The notes under the pieces were generated by a model. That model saw nothing but the letters and a program-made list of their open reading frames with translations. It was not told where the DNA came from and searched no databases. The position numbers and the translations under genes were made by a program. This document shows, one piece after another, positions 9,820 through 19,334 of a DNA stretch of 64,000 bases. Origin of the DNA: Emiliania huxleyi CCMP1516 (taxonomy: Eukaryota > Haptophyta > Isochrysidales > Noelaerhabdaceae). The DNA lies in contig NW_005199402.1 in the NCBI RefSeq assembly GCF_000372725.1, positions 35,374 through 99,373 on the forward strand, read 5' to 3'. Every line of letters starts with the position of its first letter. The first letter of the stretch is position 1.

Positions 9820-12800
9820 TCACCACCGCGGCTGATACGAAGGCGCGCTCACCCCGCCCCCGCTCCCGCTCATGGGCACTCCAGCGCCGTACGGAGGCGG
9901 CGGCGGCCCGCCGGCAGGCGGAGGGCTCCCTCCCGCCGCAGGAGCGAACCCTCCCGGCGGCGGGGCGAAGCCGCCCGCGCCGGGGGGCGGAGCGAAGCCG
10001 GGAGGCGGCCGCACCTCGGGCATGGGCGGACCGCTTGCGCCGCCAAACGGAGGCGGCGGTGCAGGCATGGCCCCGAAGGGAGCCGGAGGGGGGAGTGACG
10101 CCTGGAGAGAGAAACGCGCGAGCCGGTGAGGACGTCGCCTTGTCTCGGGGGGTCGGTGCCACAACGAGGGCTGCCCCGGCCGGCGCGGCGGGGAGTGCCG
10201 TCGGCATGACGGGCGGTGGGGAGGAGGCGCGAGTCGGCGGAGCCGCGGGCGGAGGCTGGTACGCCGGCAGCTGAGGCACATAGGGCGGCGGGGCGCTGGG
10301 CGGAGCGAAGCTCGCCGGCATTGCTGGCGGCGGAGCCATGACAGCGGGTGCGACCTGTAGGCAAGAGCGCCAGCCTCAGGACGAGTGGGCCGCTTCGACG
10401 GAGACAGGGGCGCGCGCGCGACCGGTGGCGGAGGGGGGACAAAGGACGGCGGGGCGCCAAAGGGTGTGGCGGCGGGTGGCGGCGGTGCCGGAGCCGGCGC
10501 GCTTGCTATCTTCATCGACTCCGCCATCGCCCACGCGAGCTGCGCCTCCTCGTCTGCTCCCGGCGGCGGGGCGGCCGCCGGAGGAGGCGGCGCGGGCGGC
10601 GGCGGCGGGCCGCGAGGCGGAGAGGCGGCCGCAAAGGACGGGGGCGGGAGCGGCGGGGGCGGCTGGAAGGACGGGGCGGCGGGGCCGGGCGGCGAGAAGG
10701 ACGGCGGCGGCTGTGGAGGCGGGGGCGCGAAGGGGGGCGGCTGGAACGAGGGAGGCTGTGGCGGCTGGAACGAGGGAGGGGGCGCCGCGTGCGGCACGCC
10801 GGGCGGCGGCGGTGCGGAGGGCAGGCTGGGCGGCGGGGGCGACGAGGATGGTGCTTGGCTCTCGAGGAGGCTCGCTTTGATGGCCGCCTGAAGCGCCTCC
10901 TCGTCCGCCTCCTCGGAGCGAGTCATCGCCACGGGGGGGGCCGACGGCGCGGCGGGCACCGGCGGCGGCGCCGACCACCCAGCGCCCACCGGCACCGGCG
11001 GCGGGCCGTAGGGCGGCTGGGACTGCGGCTGGTGCGCCTTGTCGGGCCACTGGACCGTCTTCCTCGGGGAGGGCTCGCCCGCCGGGTGAATCGAAGACTT
11101 GCCCGGGGACACGCCGAGCACGGGCGGAGGCTGGTAGAGGGGGGGCGCGTGCTCCGGCACCGTCACCGCGAGCGGGACCGCGGGCACCGGCGGCGCCTCG
11201 AAGGCCGGAGGCGGCACGGAGGGCGGCACGGAGGGCGGCACCGAGGGCGTGAAGGGGGGGGGCGGCTCCTCCTGCTGCAGGGACTGGAGCAGCTGGTCGC
11301 GCTCGACGGCGCGCGCGCCCGCGAGAGAGACGACGGTCTGCTGCAGCGCCTGCAGCCGCTCGTCCGCGGCGCCGCAATACTCGAGCCCCTGCAGCAGCTG
11401 CGACTCGAGCTCGGTGTGCGCGCGGAGAGCACGGTCGATCTTCGCGAAGAAAGCCTGAGCAGCGGACGCGAAGTGTGAAGGCCGTCTCTGCAGAGCGGGA
11501 GCGGGGCGCCGTTGCGCGGGGGTGCCTCGCGGGCCGGCACGGACGGGTCCGAGTCGCGCGCGTCTGCGAAGGTTTCGTTCGAAGTCTTGAGCGCCACGAG
11601 GAGCTCCTCCTGCAGCTGCGCCGCCTGCAGGGACATGAGACACGTCCAGGACTCGTCCACGCGACAGCCCCCTCCTGCTGCGGCTGCGCCGCCTGGCTCA
11701 CGCGCTCGCGGAACTTTTCGTACCGGCTGAGCGCGCGCTCGAAGATGGGCTCGTTGGAGCCGCCGGCCGCCTCGCCGCGGTACACGAGCTGGGCCTGCGG
11801 GGCGAGTCGTGGGCGTGTGTCGTGGGCGTGTGTCGTGGTCGTGACGTGGGCGTGTGTCGTGGACGTGTCGTGGACGTGTCGTGGACGTGTCGTGGACGTG
11901 TCGTGTGGACGTGTCGTGGACGTGCCCGCCGTGGAGGCCGGTGAGAGCGTCCCGCCAAATCTCAGCTAGATCTCCGCTAGATCTCGCGCGCCGTGATGTC
12001 GTCCCGCTCCGCGAGCGCGCGAGCCTCGGCGATGGCGGCGGTGCGAGTCTCGGAGCAGGAGGAGAGGGAGGCGAGGAGGGTGCGGATGTCGCCGACGCAC
12101 TCGAGGTCGGCGAGGCGCGACCCCTCCTCCGCCTGCGGCACCCTCCCGGCCAGCGCCCCCGCGTCGAGGTCGAGCAGCGAGAGGCAATCCTCGTGGTCGG
12201 CGTGGTGCGTCGAGAGCGCCTCGTTCGCAGCCTCCGCCTGCGCGATCTCCTCTCGCGTCTGCGCCAGCTCGCGCCGCGCATCGGCGGTGAGAGCCTGCTC
12301 ACGCTTCGAACGCGTGAAGAGGCGCTGTTCACAGCTACAACCGCGTGCGTCGGCGGCGAAGGGCCGAGGAGCGGACGCACGCCCACCGCTCCCCGTGCTG
12401 CTGGTGAAGCTGCGCGTCGGCGCCCTCCTCGACCTCGAGGAGAGCGTCGATCGACATGGCGAGTGAGTCGAGGTCCTACGGGCACGGCTCGAGCAAGCCT
12501 CCGGCGGGGCTTCAAGAAGCGCCGGCCTGGTGAGCAAAGGGGGGGCCTTTGTCTTCTGCTTGACGTTAGCGAGCATCTCGCCCAGCGCCGCCGCGCCGCC
12601 AGAGCCGTGCACCCTTGCCACCGCCTCGCTCAGCGCCGCCGGAAGCTTCGCGTCGTCGTCGCAGGCGGCGAGCGCGTGCGGCAGCCCCATCGCAAAGAGC
12701 TCCGCCTGCGAGGGGGTTCCGACGGGGCGGTGTCGTGGTCGCACCCTCCTCAGCAGCAAGCCCTCGCCGCCTCACCCGCCCTATTCGACCGACTCCGACC

Positions 12801-15115
12801 TCGGCCGCACCTCGGCCGCACCTCCACGCCTCGACTAGATCTCGGCCACGTCTCGGCTACATCTCGCGCTATCTCCGCCTCAGCGGTCGAGTCGAGCGAC
12901 TCCACCTCGTCGCCGAGCTGCCTACTCGAACACATCGCCGGAGGATCGCGGCAAGCCCGCTCGCACCGCCCGGCTCGCCCTCGCCGCTGCGCTGCCGCAG
13001 CACGTCGTCTCGCGAGGCGTAGTAGACAGAGGCGTCCTCGAGCACCTGGCGGGCTCCGTCTCGGGACTCAGGAGACACTCTCGAAAGCCGGCCGCGACGC
13101 GCTGTCCTTGTTAGCGCCGTCAGCGGGACGAGCGAAGCGAACGGGTCGAAGCCCGAGTCGAGGGCAGAGTCGCGCCCGTCGTCGTCCTCCTCGGGCGGCG
13201 GCGGCGCCTGCGGGGCGGTGTCGTGGACCACCCTCCTCTGGGCGGCGGCGCCGGAGGGGGCCGGCTCCGAGGGTTACATCTCGGCCACATCTCGGCCACA
13301 TCTCGGCTAATCTCGGCGCCGGAGGGGCCAGCTCCGATGGCAGCGTCGGCCGGACAATCGCCTTCGGCTCGATCGTCGGCAGCGACGAGAACGGCGGCAC
13401 CCTCTCAATGTAGACAGTGGCGTTGTGCTTCTCCGCCACCGCCTCGGCCTCGCGAATGCTGTTCGCCGCCGTGTTCATCGCCAGAGCGCACGCCTCGCCG
13501 CCCGGCACGCCCGCCGCCTTGGCGGCCGCCTCGCCGACGAGCTCCGAGGCGCGCCGCAGCCGCGCCACCTGCGAGCCGCGCAGCCGCAGGCGGCCGGAGT
13601 CAGGGGTCAGGGCCAGGGTCAGTCTCTAGGAAGTGTCTAGGAAGTGTCTAGCAAGTGTCTAGCAAGTGTCCAGCAAGTGGCTCTCGCCTGCGATCCGTAC
13701 TCGTACGCGTCTTCGTGCTCCGAGGCGGCGTGGAACCTTGCGCGCATGTCGCGACATGTCATGGGCGTGTCCTGGAGGCGTCCTCGCGGTCCGAGGGTGC
13801 GCGGAACTGGGCCCACGACTCGAAGAGCGTCGCCTGCGCCTCCGCCTGCGCGATGAGGGAGAGGAGCAGCGGCGGCGCGACCTTGTCCGCCGTCTCGGCC
13901 TGGTACCGCTCTCGCTCGTCGCGAGTCATGTTTGCCTTTGGGTCCTGGAAGTACGGGTTGGCCTTCTTCTTCTTGGCGGGCCCCTCCACCTGCCCACACC
14001 CGCACGCGTCAAGAGACGCCGCCCGCTCCCCTCCTCCCGCCGGCGACGCCCTGCTGGTTGCACCGCGTCCCCGCCGGGGCCCTCGCGCTCGCACGCGTCA
14101 CGCAGCGCCTGCAGGAAGGGGCGGGGAAGAAGGGAAAGGGGGGGGAGGGGGGAGGGGGGGGGGGGGGTGTTACGCCCGTAGGCGTCTAGGAGGCGGCTCG
14201 CCTTGAGTTCGCCGGCCATATCTCGGCTCCATCTCGGCTCTCTCTCTCGCCTTGAGGGCGCCGGCCGCCTCCTTGTAGAAGAGTCCCACCTGCGGTGCCC
14301 GAGGAGCGAGACTGAGACGCATAGCAACGCAAGGCCGCCTCCTTGCAGAAGGTGTACGCCTGCGCCGCCAGCTTCGCGACCACCGCGCCCTTCATCGCGT
14401 CGCGAGACGCCCGCTCAAAGAAGCACCGCTGCGCCTGCAGCCGGGGCTCCGAGACGCGTTCAGCAGTTCAGCAGAGAGCGGGCTCCGCGCCGAAGAGGGC
14501 CGCCGGAAGCGGCGCCTGGGCGAGCATGAGCGCGCGGAATCCCTCAAAGGCGGCAGGACGCACGTCGAGGGTGAGGCCCTTGTACGTCGCCCACCGCGTG
14601 CCCGCCGCGGAGCCGACGGCGGCGTCGAGGCAGCCCGCCGCGTGCTGGAAGTCCTGGCAGGCGGCGCGCAGGCCGTCGGCGTCCGCCGTGTTTTGGATGG
14701 TGGCTCGGTAGGAGAGGGCGGCCGCGAGGTTGAACATGGCACAGGCGCGCTCAAAGCCGAGCTGGGAGAGCGTGCACTTCGCCTCGGGGCGGAGCGCGTC
14801 GTTCCACGTGAAGGCGAGCTGCGCCTCGGTGCGGCGGAGAGCCTCGTCGACAGCGGTGCCAAAGCGCGAGCCCATCGAGGTGAGCAGCCGCGCGTACCGC
14901 GCGAGCAGGCCGACCGAGTCGTCGGCGTTCGCGTCGGAGAGCGCCTTGAGCGAGATCTGGCGCGACGACTCGCGCAGCGAATGCACCTCGCCGATCGCGG
15001 GCATGTGCGAGTCCGCCTGCTCGCGCGAGTACGAGATGGAGATGAAGGCCCACAGGCCCTTTTGCAGGTCCGCCTTTGACGGCTTCTTGAGGTCGAGGAA
15101 TATCAAGTCCTCCAT
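9820..15115 (-). CDS. ALIX/PDCD6IP-like Bro1 protein (ESCRT accessory), many exons
   Basis: An ESCRT-associated scaffold for multivesicular-body sorting, abscission and membrane repair. Exon 1 (15115-14516) encodes the start of the BRO1 domain (MEDLIFLDLKKPSKADLQKG... ALMLAQ). Following exons continue it: 14434-14339 (AQRCFFERASRDAMKG), 14289-14251, 14108-14064, and from 13989 (KANPYFQDPKANMTRDERER). Near 13568-13310 lies the BRO1 end (ARLRRASELVGEAAAK... IERVPPFSSLPTIEPKAIVR). V-domain helices occupy ~13200-11330 (SRDDVLRQRSG, FAMGLPHALAACDDDAKLPA, IFERALSRYEKFRERV, AQAFFAKIDRALRAH). The C-terminal ~450 residues are Pro-rich (~11320-9820), as in ALIX. Several introns use GC donors (after 14516, 14339 and 14251). 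Introns carry minisatellites. Internal exon borders between 13750 and 11500 are only partly resolved. The start faces the fibrillin-like gene at 188 bp. Confidence 0.88.
11805..11935 (+). repeat. Intronic minisatellite GTCGTGGACGT in the ALIX gene
   Basis: About ten head-to-tail variants of GTCGTGGACGTGTC or GTCGTGGGCGTGTC between V-domain exons. A related GACGTGTCATG-type word occurs in the aspartokinase gene near 32150. Confidence 0.8.
12798..12880 (+). repeat. Intronic minisatellite (CTCGGCCGCAC / CTCGGCTACAT) in the ALIX gene
   Basis: Repeats of ACCTCGGCCGCACCTCGGCC followed by TCTCGGCCACGTCTCGGCTA. In the sense strand of the gene the word reads GCCGAGAT/GCCGAGGT, the same word found in introns of the aminotransferase gene. 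Confidence 0.7.
13270..13320 (+). repeat. Intronic minisatellite ATCTCGGCCAC in the ALIX gene
   Basis: Four consecutive copies of ATCTCGGCCAC or ATCTCGGCTA. Confidence 0.75.
13620..13682 (+). repeat. Intronic minisatellite TCTAGCAAGTG in the ALIX gene
   Basis: Five to six copies of GTCTAGGAAGTG, GTCTAGCAAGTG or GTCCAGCAAGTG in a row. Confidence 0.75.
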
Positions 15116-15303
15116 CCCCCAGAAAAGGTTCGTGGACCGGCGGTGGTCGGGGTCGTTCCGTCCGCAAGGCGCCGACGAGTCGACGAGGAAGGGTTCTTTT
15201 TATTTCTCAGCTTCAACCGGCAACAAGCACCAAGAAAAAACAACATACCTTTACAACACCAAGATATACCTACACACCAAGAAAGGCTGCGCTTTGCACG
15301 CTC
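15116..15303. promoter_or_regulatory. Divergent promoter region, ALIX / fibrillin-like gene
   Basis: 188 bases separate two opposed ATGs. The fibrillin side is AT-richer (TTCTTTTTATTTCTCAG, ACAACACCAAGATATACC) than the coding DNA around it. No recognised core-promoter motif can be claimed. Confidence 0.4.
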
Positions 15304-16059
15304 ATGCTGGCCCTTCTCGCCGCGCCCGCGCTGTCGGTCGTCTCGACCGCCAGCGCCGCCTCCTCGCCGCGGCTGGCCGCGCGGAGCGCTCTGCTGCGCT
15401 CGCTCGAGCCAAACAGTCCGCCGCGCCTGCTCAACGCGGAGCACATGGCGCTGATCGGTCAGCTCGAGGCGGCAGGCACGACGCCCACGACTGAGGATTT
15501 TCTCCAGCTGGGCCTCCAGGGACGGTGGGCGCTGTGCGCGACAATCCGCAACGCAGGCTTGCTCGAGCCGGGAATGTCTCCCGCGCACGCCGCGGCCAGC
15601 GGCGCCGGCGGCGCGGCGGGCGGGCTGCTTCCGATCGGCATCGCCCGCGCGGAGACCGCCCTCAGCATCGGCAACAGCACGGTCCGCTCGCGAGCCTGGT
15701 TCCAGCTGCTCGATGGAGAGCGGAAGCAGGTGGGGGCGCTGCTCGACGTCGAGTCGCGGTTCGCGTTCGAGTCGGACAGCGTGACGGGCGCGAGGCTGTT
15801 GGCCCTCCGGCCCGCCCGCCCGCCTCGGCTCGCGCTCAAGACCAACGACCTCGGGTGCTCGATCGACGCGCTGGTCGAGGCGCTGCACGCACAGCTCTCG
15901 CCCGAGTTCGCTCTGGTGGAGGGCGAGCAGTATGACCGGCTCCGGCTGAGCACAACCTACCTGGACGAGTCGCTCTGGGTGGCGAGGGCGGCGCCCCACT
16001 GCTGCTCCGTCTTCTACCGCGCCGACGACGAGATGGCCTGGCTCTCGGGCGTCCAATAG
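15304..16059 (+). CDS. Plastid lipid-associated protein (PAP/fibrillin family)
   Basis: 251 aa, single exon, ATG at 15304. The N-terminus (LALLAAPALSVVSTASAASS) is a hydrophobic leader fitting a bipartite plastid presequence. After a helical N-terminal half (ALLRSLEPNSPPRLLNAEHM...), the C-terminal half has the fibrillin-type beta-barrel ending with RLRLSTTYLDESLWVARA and a final SVFYR strand. The TTYLDExLRI(S)R box is the family's most conserved motif. Fibrillins bind lipids or isoprenoids in plastoglobules and thylakoids; which fibrillin class this is cannot be told. It is head-to-head with ALIX, and the neighbour suggests no functional link. Confidence 0.75.
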   Translation: MLALLAAPALSVVSTASAASSPRLAARSALLRSLEPNSPPRLLNAEHMALIGQLEAAGTTPTTEDFLQLGLQGRWALCATIRNAGLLEPGMSPAHAAASGAGGAAGGLLPIGIARAETALSIGNSTVRSRAWFQLLDGERKQVGALLDVESRFAFESDSVTGARLLALRPARPPRLALKTNDLGCSIDALVEALHAQLSPEFALVEGEQYDRLRLSTTYLDESLWVARAAPHCCSVFYRADDEMAWLSGVQ

Positions 16060-16659
16060 CTTGGCTTGTCGACAACACCGTGCGCGGGGAAGGAGCGCGC
16101 GAAGCGCAGACTCCCCGCCTTCATTGGCAGCCTTGGCCGCACATGCGACATGCGCGGTCGTCGGGTGCTCTTGTCCTGTTCACGGCGCTTTCGCACAAAA
16201 GCGTTACGTCGTTGCTTGTGGTTCTCGTGGTGCTGCTGTGCACAGAATCCATAAAAAAGAAATAAACCTCGGCCAGAGGACAGCAGACGGCGGGATGCAT
16301 GAGCCCTGGTTGCCTGGACGGCGCGGTCCGAACTCCGAGCGTCACCGTCAGGGGCCGCGTCACACAGGAGTGTCAGGACTTCACCATGTGGCGCAGGTCC
16401 TGACACGTGACAGCCTCCTGACACCCCCAGCACCCCGTCACCCCCAGGCCCTCCCCAGCGCCGCCCGGGGGGCGGATAGAGAGGACAGAGAGCTCTATCG
16501 AGAGTTGCCAGTGCTCAAACTTTACCGGTATGGGAGTTTTTGGCTAATCAAACCCAAGGCCTGCACTAATCAAAAAGTGGTACGGGATACCAGTTGCCTC
16601 ACGGAAATCAAAGCGAGTCGGAGTGCCTTCTTGGTGGCAAAATCGGCAAAATCGGCAAA

Positions 16660-16722
16660 ATACCGGGTATTTTGCGGGTATACCTGGAAAAACCCGGGTA
16701 TACCCGGGTAATACCCGCACTT
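16660..16722. repeat. Palindromic repeat D, diverged copy
   Basis: Contains CGGGTATTTTGCGGGTATACC, a TGGAAAAACCC loop, then GGGTATACCCGGGTAATACC. It is the diverged relative of the perfect hairpin at 54604-54661; the loop begins TGGAAA in both. Confidence 0.65.
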
Positions 16723-17754
16723 TTGCATGGTTTCGCCCCCGGGACCACACCGACAGCCGCTACAACTAATGAAATCCCCGCATACCACTTTCGCATACCA
16801 CTATACCATACCACGAAAAAACTTCGTAACTCCTTGGCGACGAGCCGCGGGCTTTTGCCATTGCGTGCCAGCCTCAGACAGCCGGGCCGCCCGAGAGTTT
16901 TACTGACGAGTTTCTCTCGCGGGGGCGGCCCGGCACAACCAACCCTGTGCTCAGCACAAAAAAAAATTCTGGCGCAGCGGCCGGCGTGAGCCGCGCCAGC
17001 TGTCGACAGATGTCGACAGATTCGATGGATTTGATGGATCCCTTGATGGTCCGATGGGCGACGGGCGACCCCCCCAAACCCCCCCACCAGGTCTCGAACC
17101 TGCCTCCACTCGCTCGAATCAGGCGCTCCGAACGGCTTTGCAAGCCGGGCTTGCAAAATTGACGGCTAATGCTTCACTGCCTGATATAGTACAATTTTAT
17201 TGCTTCAGCATCAACGCCACGCCACGTTCTAGGGACGCAGAGCGCGCACTGAGAGACCACTCACATCGCTGTTGCGGGGCGGCAATGTGACTGGACTCGC
17301 CGTGCGCGCCCAGCTAACCCTAGCCACCAGCCTGCGCCATACCCAGGTACGGTCGCACCTGTCTCTCCACCTATCATCCCAACTCCTCGGGCGACCGCGC
17401 GGCTGCGCTACTCACAGGCAGTCTCTGCGCGGTCGGACCGACTTTTTCAGACTTTGCTATTCTGGATACTGAGGGTATGTGCTGCTAGATCTCACTGAGC
17501 TGAGCTCGTATCTGGCTTTGGTAAGCAGTTTTGAGTTCGGTAATGTCTCCGGAGACGGAGGGCCGCGTCCGCGGACGACCATGACGTCGGCCAGGATCCC
17601 CCCGTGCGGGGGCCTTCGACGCGCCGTTTTTACGATACTTGCTTCAGCTACGTGCGTGAATGGGAGGTGTGATGCAGCATCCAGGCGTTAAAGAAGACGA
17701 CATGAATGGTTCACAGAGAATGTGTGTTCAGACCTCTGCGCGGGGGGTGTGAAC

Positions 17755-17870
17755 AGCCATTCCGCGTGGTTGAGGGGTTGAAGGGGTCTGTCAACCACTT
17801 GGTTGAGGGTTGAGGCCTCTGTCAACCACGTGGTTGACAGTTGAGGCAATCGGCCTCAACCAGCGCTCTG
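17755..17870. repeat. Cluster of GGTTGA / TCAACC words
   Basis: About ten copies in both orientations in ~110 bases, including the palindrome TCAACCACGTGGTTGA (about 17821). It resembles the subterminal word arrays of the TIR elements elsewhere in the window, but I cannot find matching ends. Confidence 0.5.
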
Positions 17871-18095
17871 AGTAGAATGAAAAGCTATCTGCAGCGCCTC
17901 TTGCGCGATGCTTCCGGTCTTTCATGCCGGCGATCCCCGAGCTCGCAGTCTCGCAGACGCTCCTTGTCGTTCGCACGCACGCAGGCAGGGAGGCAGGCCT
18001 GGCCCTGGGGGATAGCCTCGGGGTGCGCGTTCGCAGGGAAGCGGAAGGGGCCATAAAGTAAACACGGGTCTGCCAAGGGAGCTCCGCGCTCTGGG

Positions 18096-18360
18096 TTCGC
18101 TCTAAGGGTAGGTAGGTAGGTAGTAAGGTGAAGAACAGCCAGGCTCGGACTGGACACCAACGCGGTATGGGTGGACGCTAGACAGATGATGACGACACGC
18201 ACGAGCGACACACAGACACAAACAAGCTCACAAGACACACAGCCAGCTGGCTGCCACACACCCTGAGTCGGCGTACACATAACTCAGGGCCACATCCTCC
18301 CTGTCGCCCCCCCCAGCACTCCACGGTGCCAAGGGCACAAACAAGGGCACAACTCAAACA
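18096..18360 (+). repeat. Dispersed repeat C, copy 1
   Basis: Starts with TAGG microsatellite, then GTGAAGAACAGCCAGGCTCG, GACTGGACACCAACGCGGTA, ACACACAGACACAAACAAGC, and ends near CACGGTGCCAAGGGC. A close copy lies at 62105-62470, where ~75 extra bases interrupt it. Confidence 0.8.
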
Positions 18361-19334
18361 ACAGACGACAGGAAGTGATATGTGAGGCTAGAGCAGTTTG
18401 CTCCACCTCTAGCAATCTCACCGGCCTGCGAGGCACGGACGAGACCGTATGTGGGGTCTAGTGAGGTGTCTATGGACGCGCTCTTCAGAGGCTAGCTGCC
18501 TACAGCTAGCCCTTCTCGCACTCACAAGCGATGACAGTCCAATGTATGAGCGTATGCAAGTTGAGGCGCGTGGGCTAAATCTAGGCCGCACGTCGTGGCA
18601 CTATGACGAAGTAGACGTGCGGCCGCAGCGCGCCCGCCGCAGGCTCGGCGGTGCGCGCGTGTTAGCGACAAAGTTGCGGGTGGAGCCATGCCCGACTTTT
18701 CGAAGGTGAGGCCTCTGCGACGAGTGCCAGCCGCGCTGCGGAGCCACGCCCTTCGAGCCGCGTCCCGTCAGCACTGTCCCCGAGTGGTCCCGCCTCAGCG
18801 GCACACACTCTCGACCAGGACAGTCCCGCCAACGGAAACGTGTCGCGCGCCGGCGACGATTGCGGCGTGGTCGTTTTGAAGCAAAGATGGCACGACCACC
18901 GCCCTGCTTCGCAGACCGGGCAAGGAGGGGCCCGCTCCCGTTCCGCGAGGAACAGGAGGTCTCCCCCCCTCCCCCGGCCTGAGCAGCGGCGGATGGAAGG
19001 CAGCCCCTTGAGTCGAGGGCGGCGCGACCATTGCGCTGCATCAACGGCCAGAGACCGGGTCAGTACAGATGGTCGCGCCGCCCTCTAAGGGAGGGCGGAG
19101 GGGGGATATTTTTGGGGGAAAAGAAAGCGCACTACCCACAGTGCTTGCCACCCAGCACAGCACCACGCCGGCCGCTGCGCCCCCGCGTGCCAGCGCGATC
19201 CACCCGGCGGAGTGCCGCGGCCTCTCAGTCGCGACCACACGCCCCGTCACTCGTCCGTGAAAAGTACTACCCTCTCGCCTGATCGCAGGGCACACCGAAA
19301 CTCCTCCGAGGGCGCGATACTTCTGAAGCAAAAG

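Larger units (their letters stand above)
16060..19334. other. Gene-poor region with hairpins and repeats
   Basis: No convincing gene over 3.2 kb. Contents: TGTCAGG-type words near 16380; a GGGTAATACCCG hairpin repeat (16660-16722); tandem AAAATCGGC (16640-16660); a GGTTGA/TCAACC cluster (17755-17870); and dispersed repeat C (18096-18360). GC-rich DNA at 18600-19300 contains an ATG with MPDFSK followed by GTGAGG (18688) that could be a tiny first exon, but no partner exon is seen. Confidence 0.5.

Noticed and set aside
9872-11478. Gly- and Arg-rich plus-strand frames
   Set aside because: Antisense of the Pro-rich C-terminus of the ALIX gene.
16061-16711. 216-aa plus-strand frame after the fibrillin-like gene
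   Set aside because: Starts from a non-ATG codon and has no protein-like pattern; sequence is repeat-derived at its 3' end.
17050-17140. tRNA-like GGTTCGAGACC word on the minus strand
   Set aside because: No cloverleaf: acceptor strands do not pair and the anticodon arm is absent.
18601-19331. Open frames on both strands before the G3BP-like gene
   Set aside because: Arg/Pro-rich products of GC-rich DNA; the inverted GTGGTCGT...ACGACCAC word suggests non-coding structure instead.
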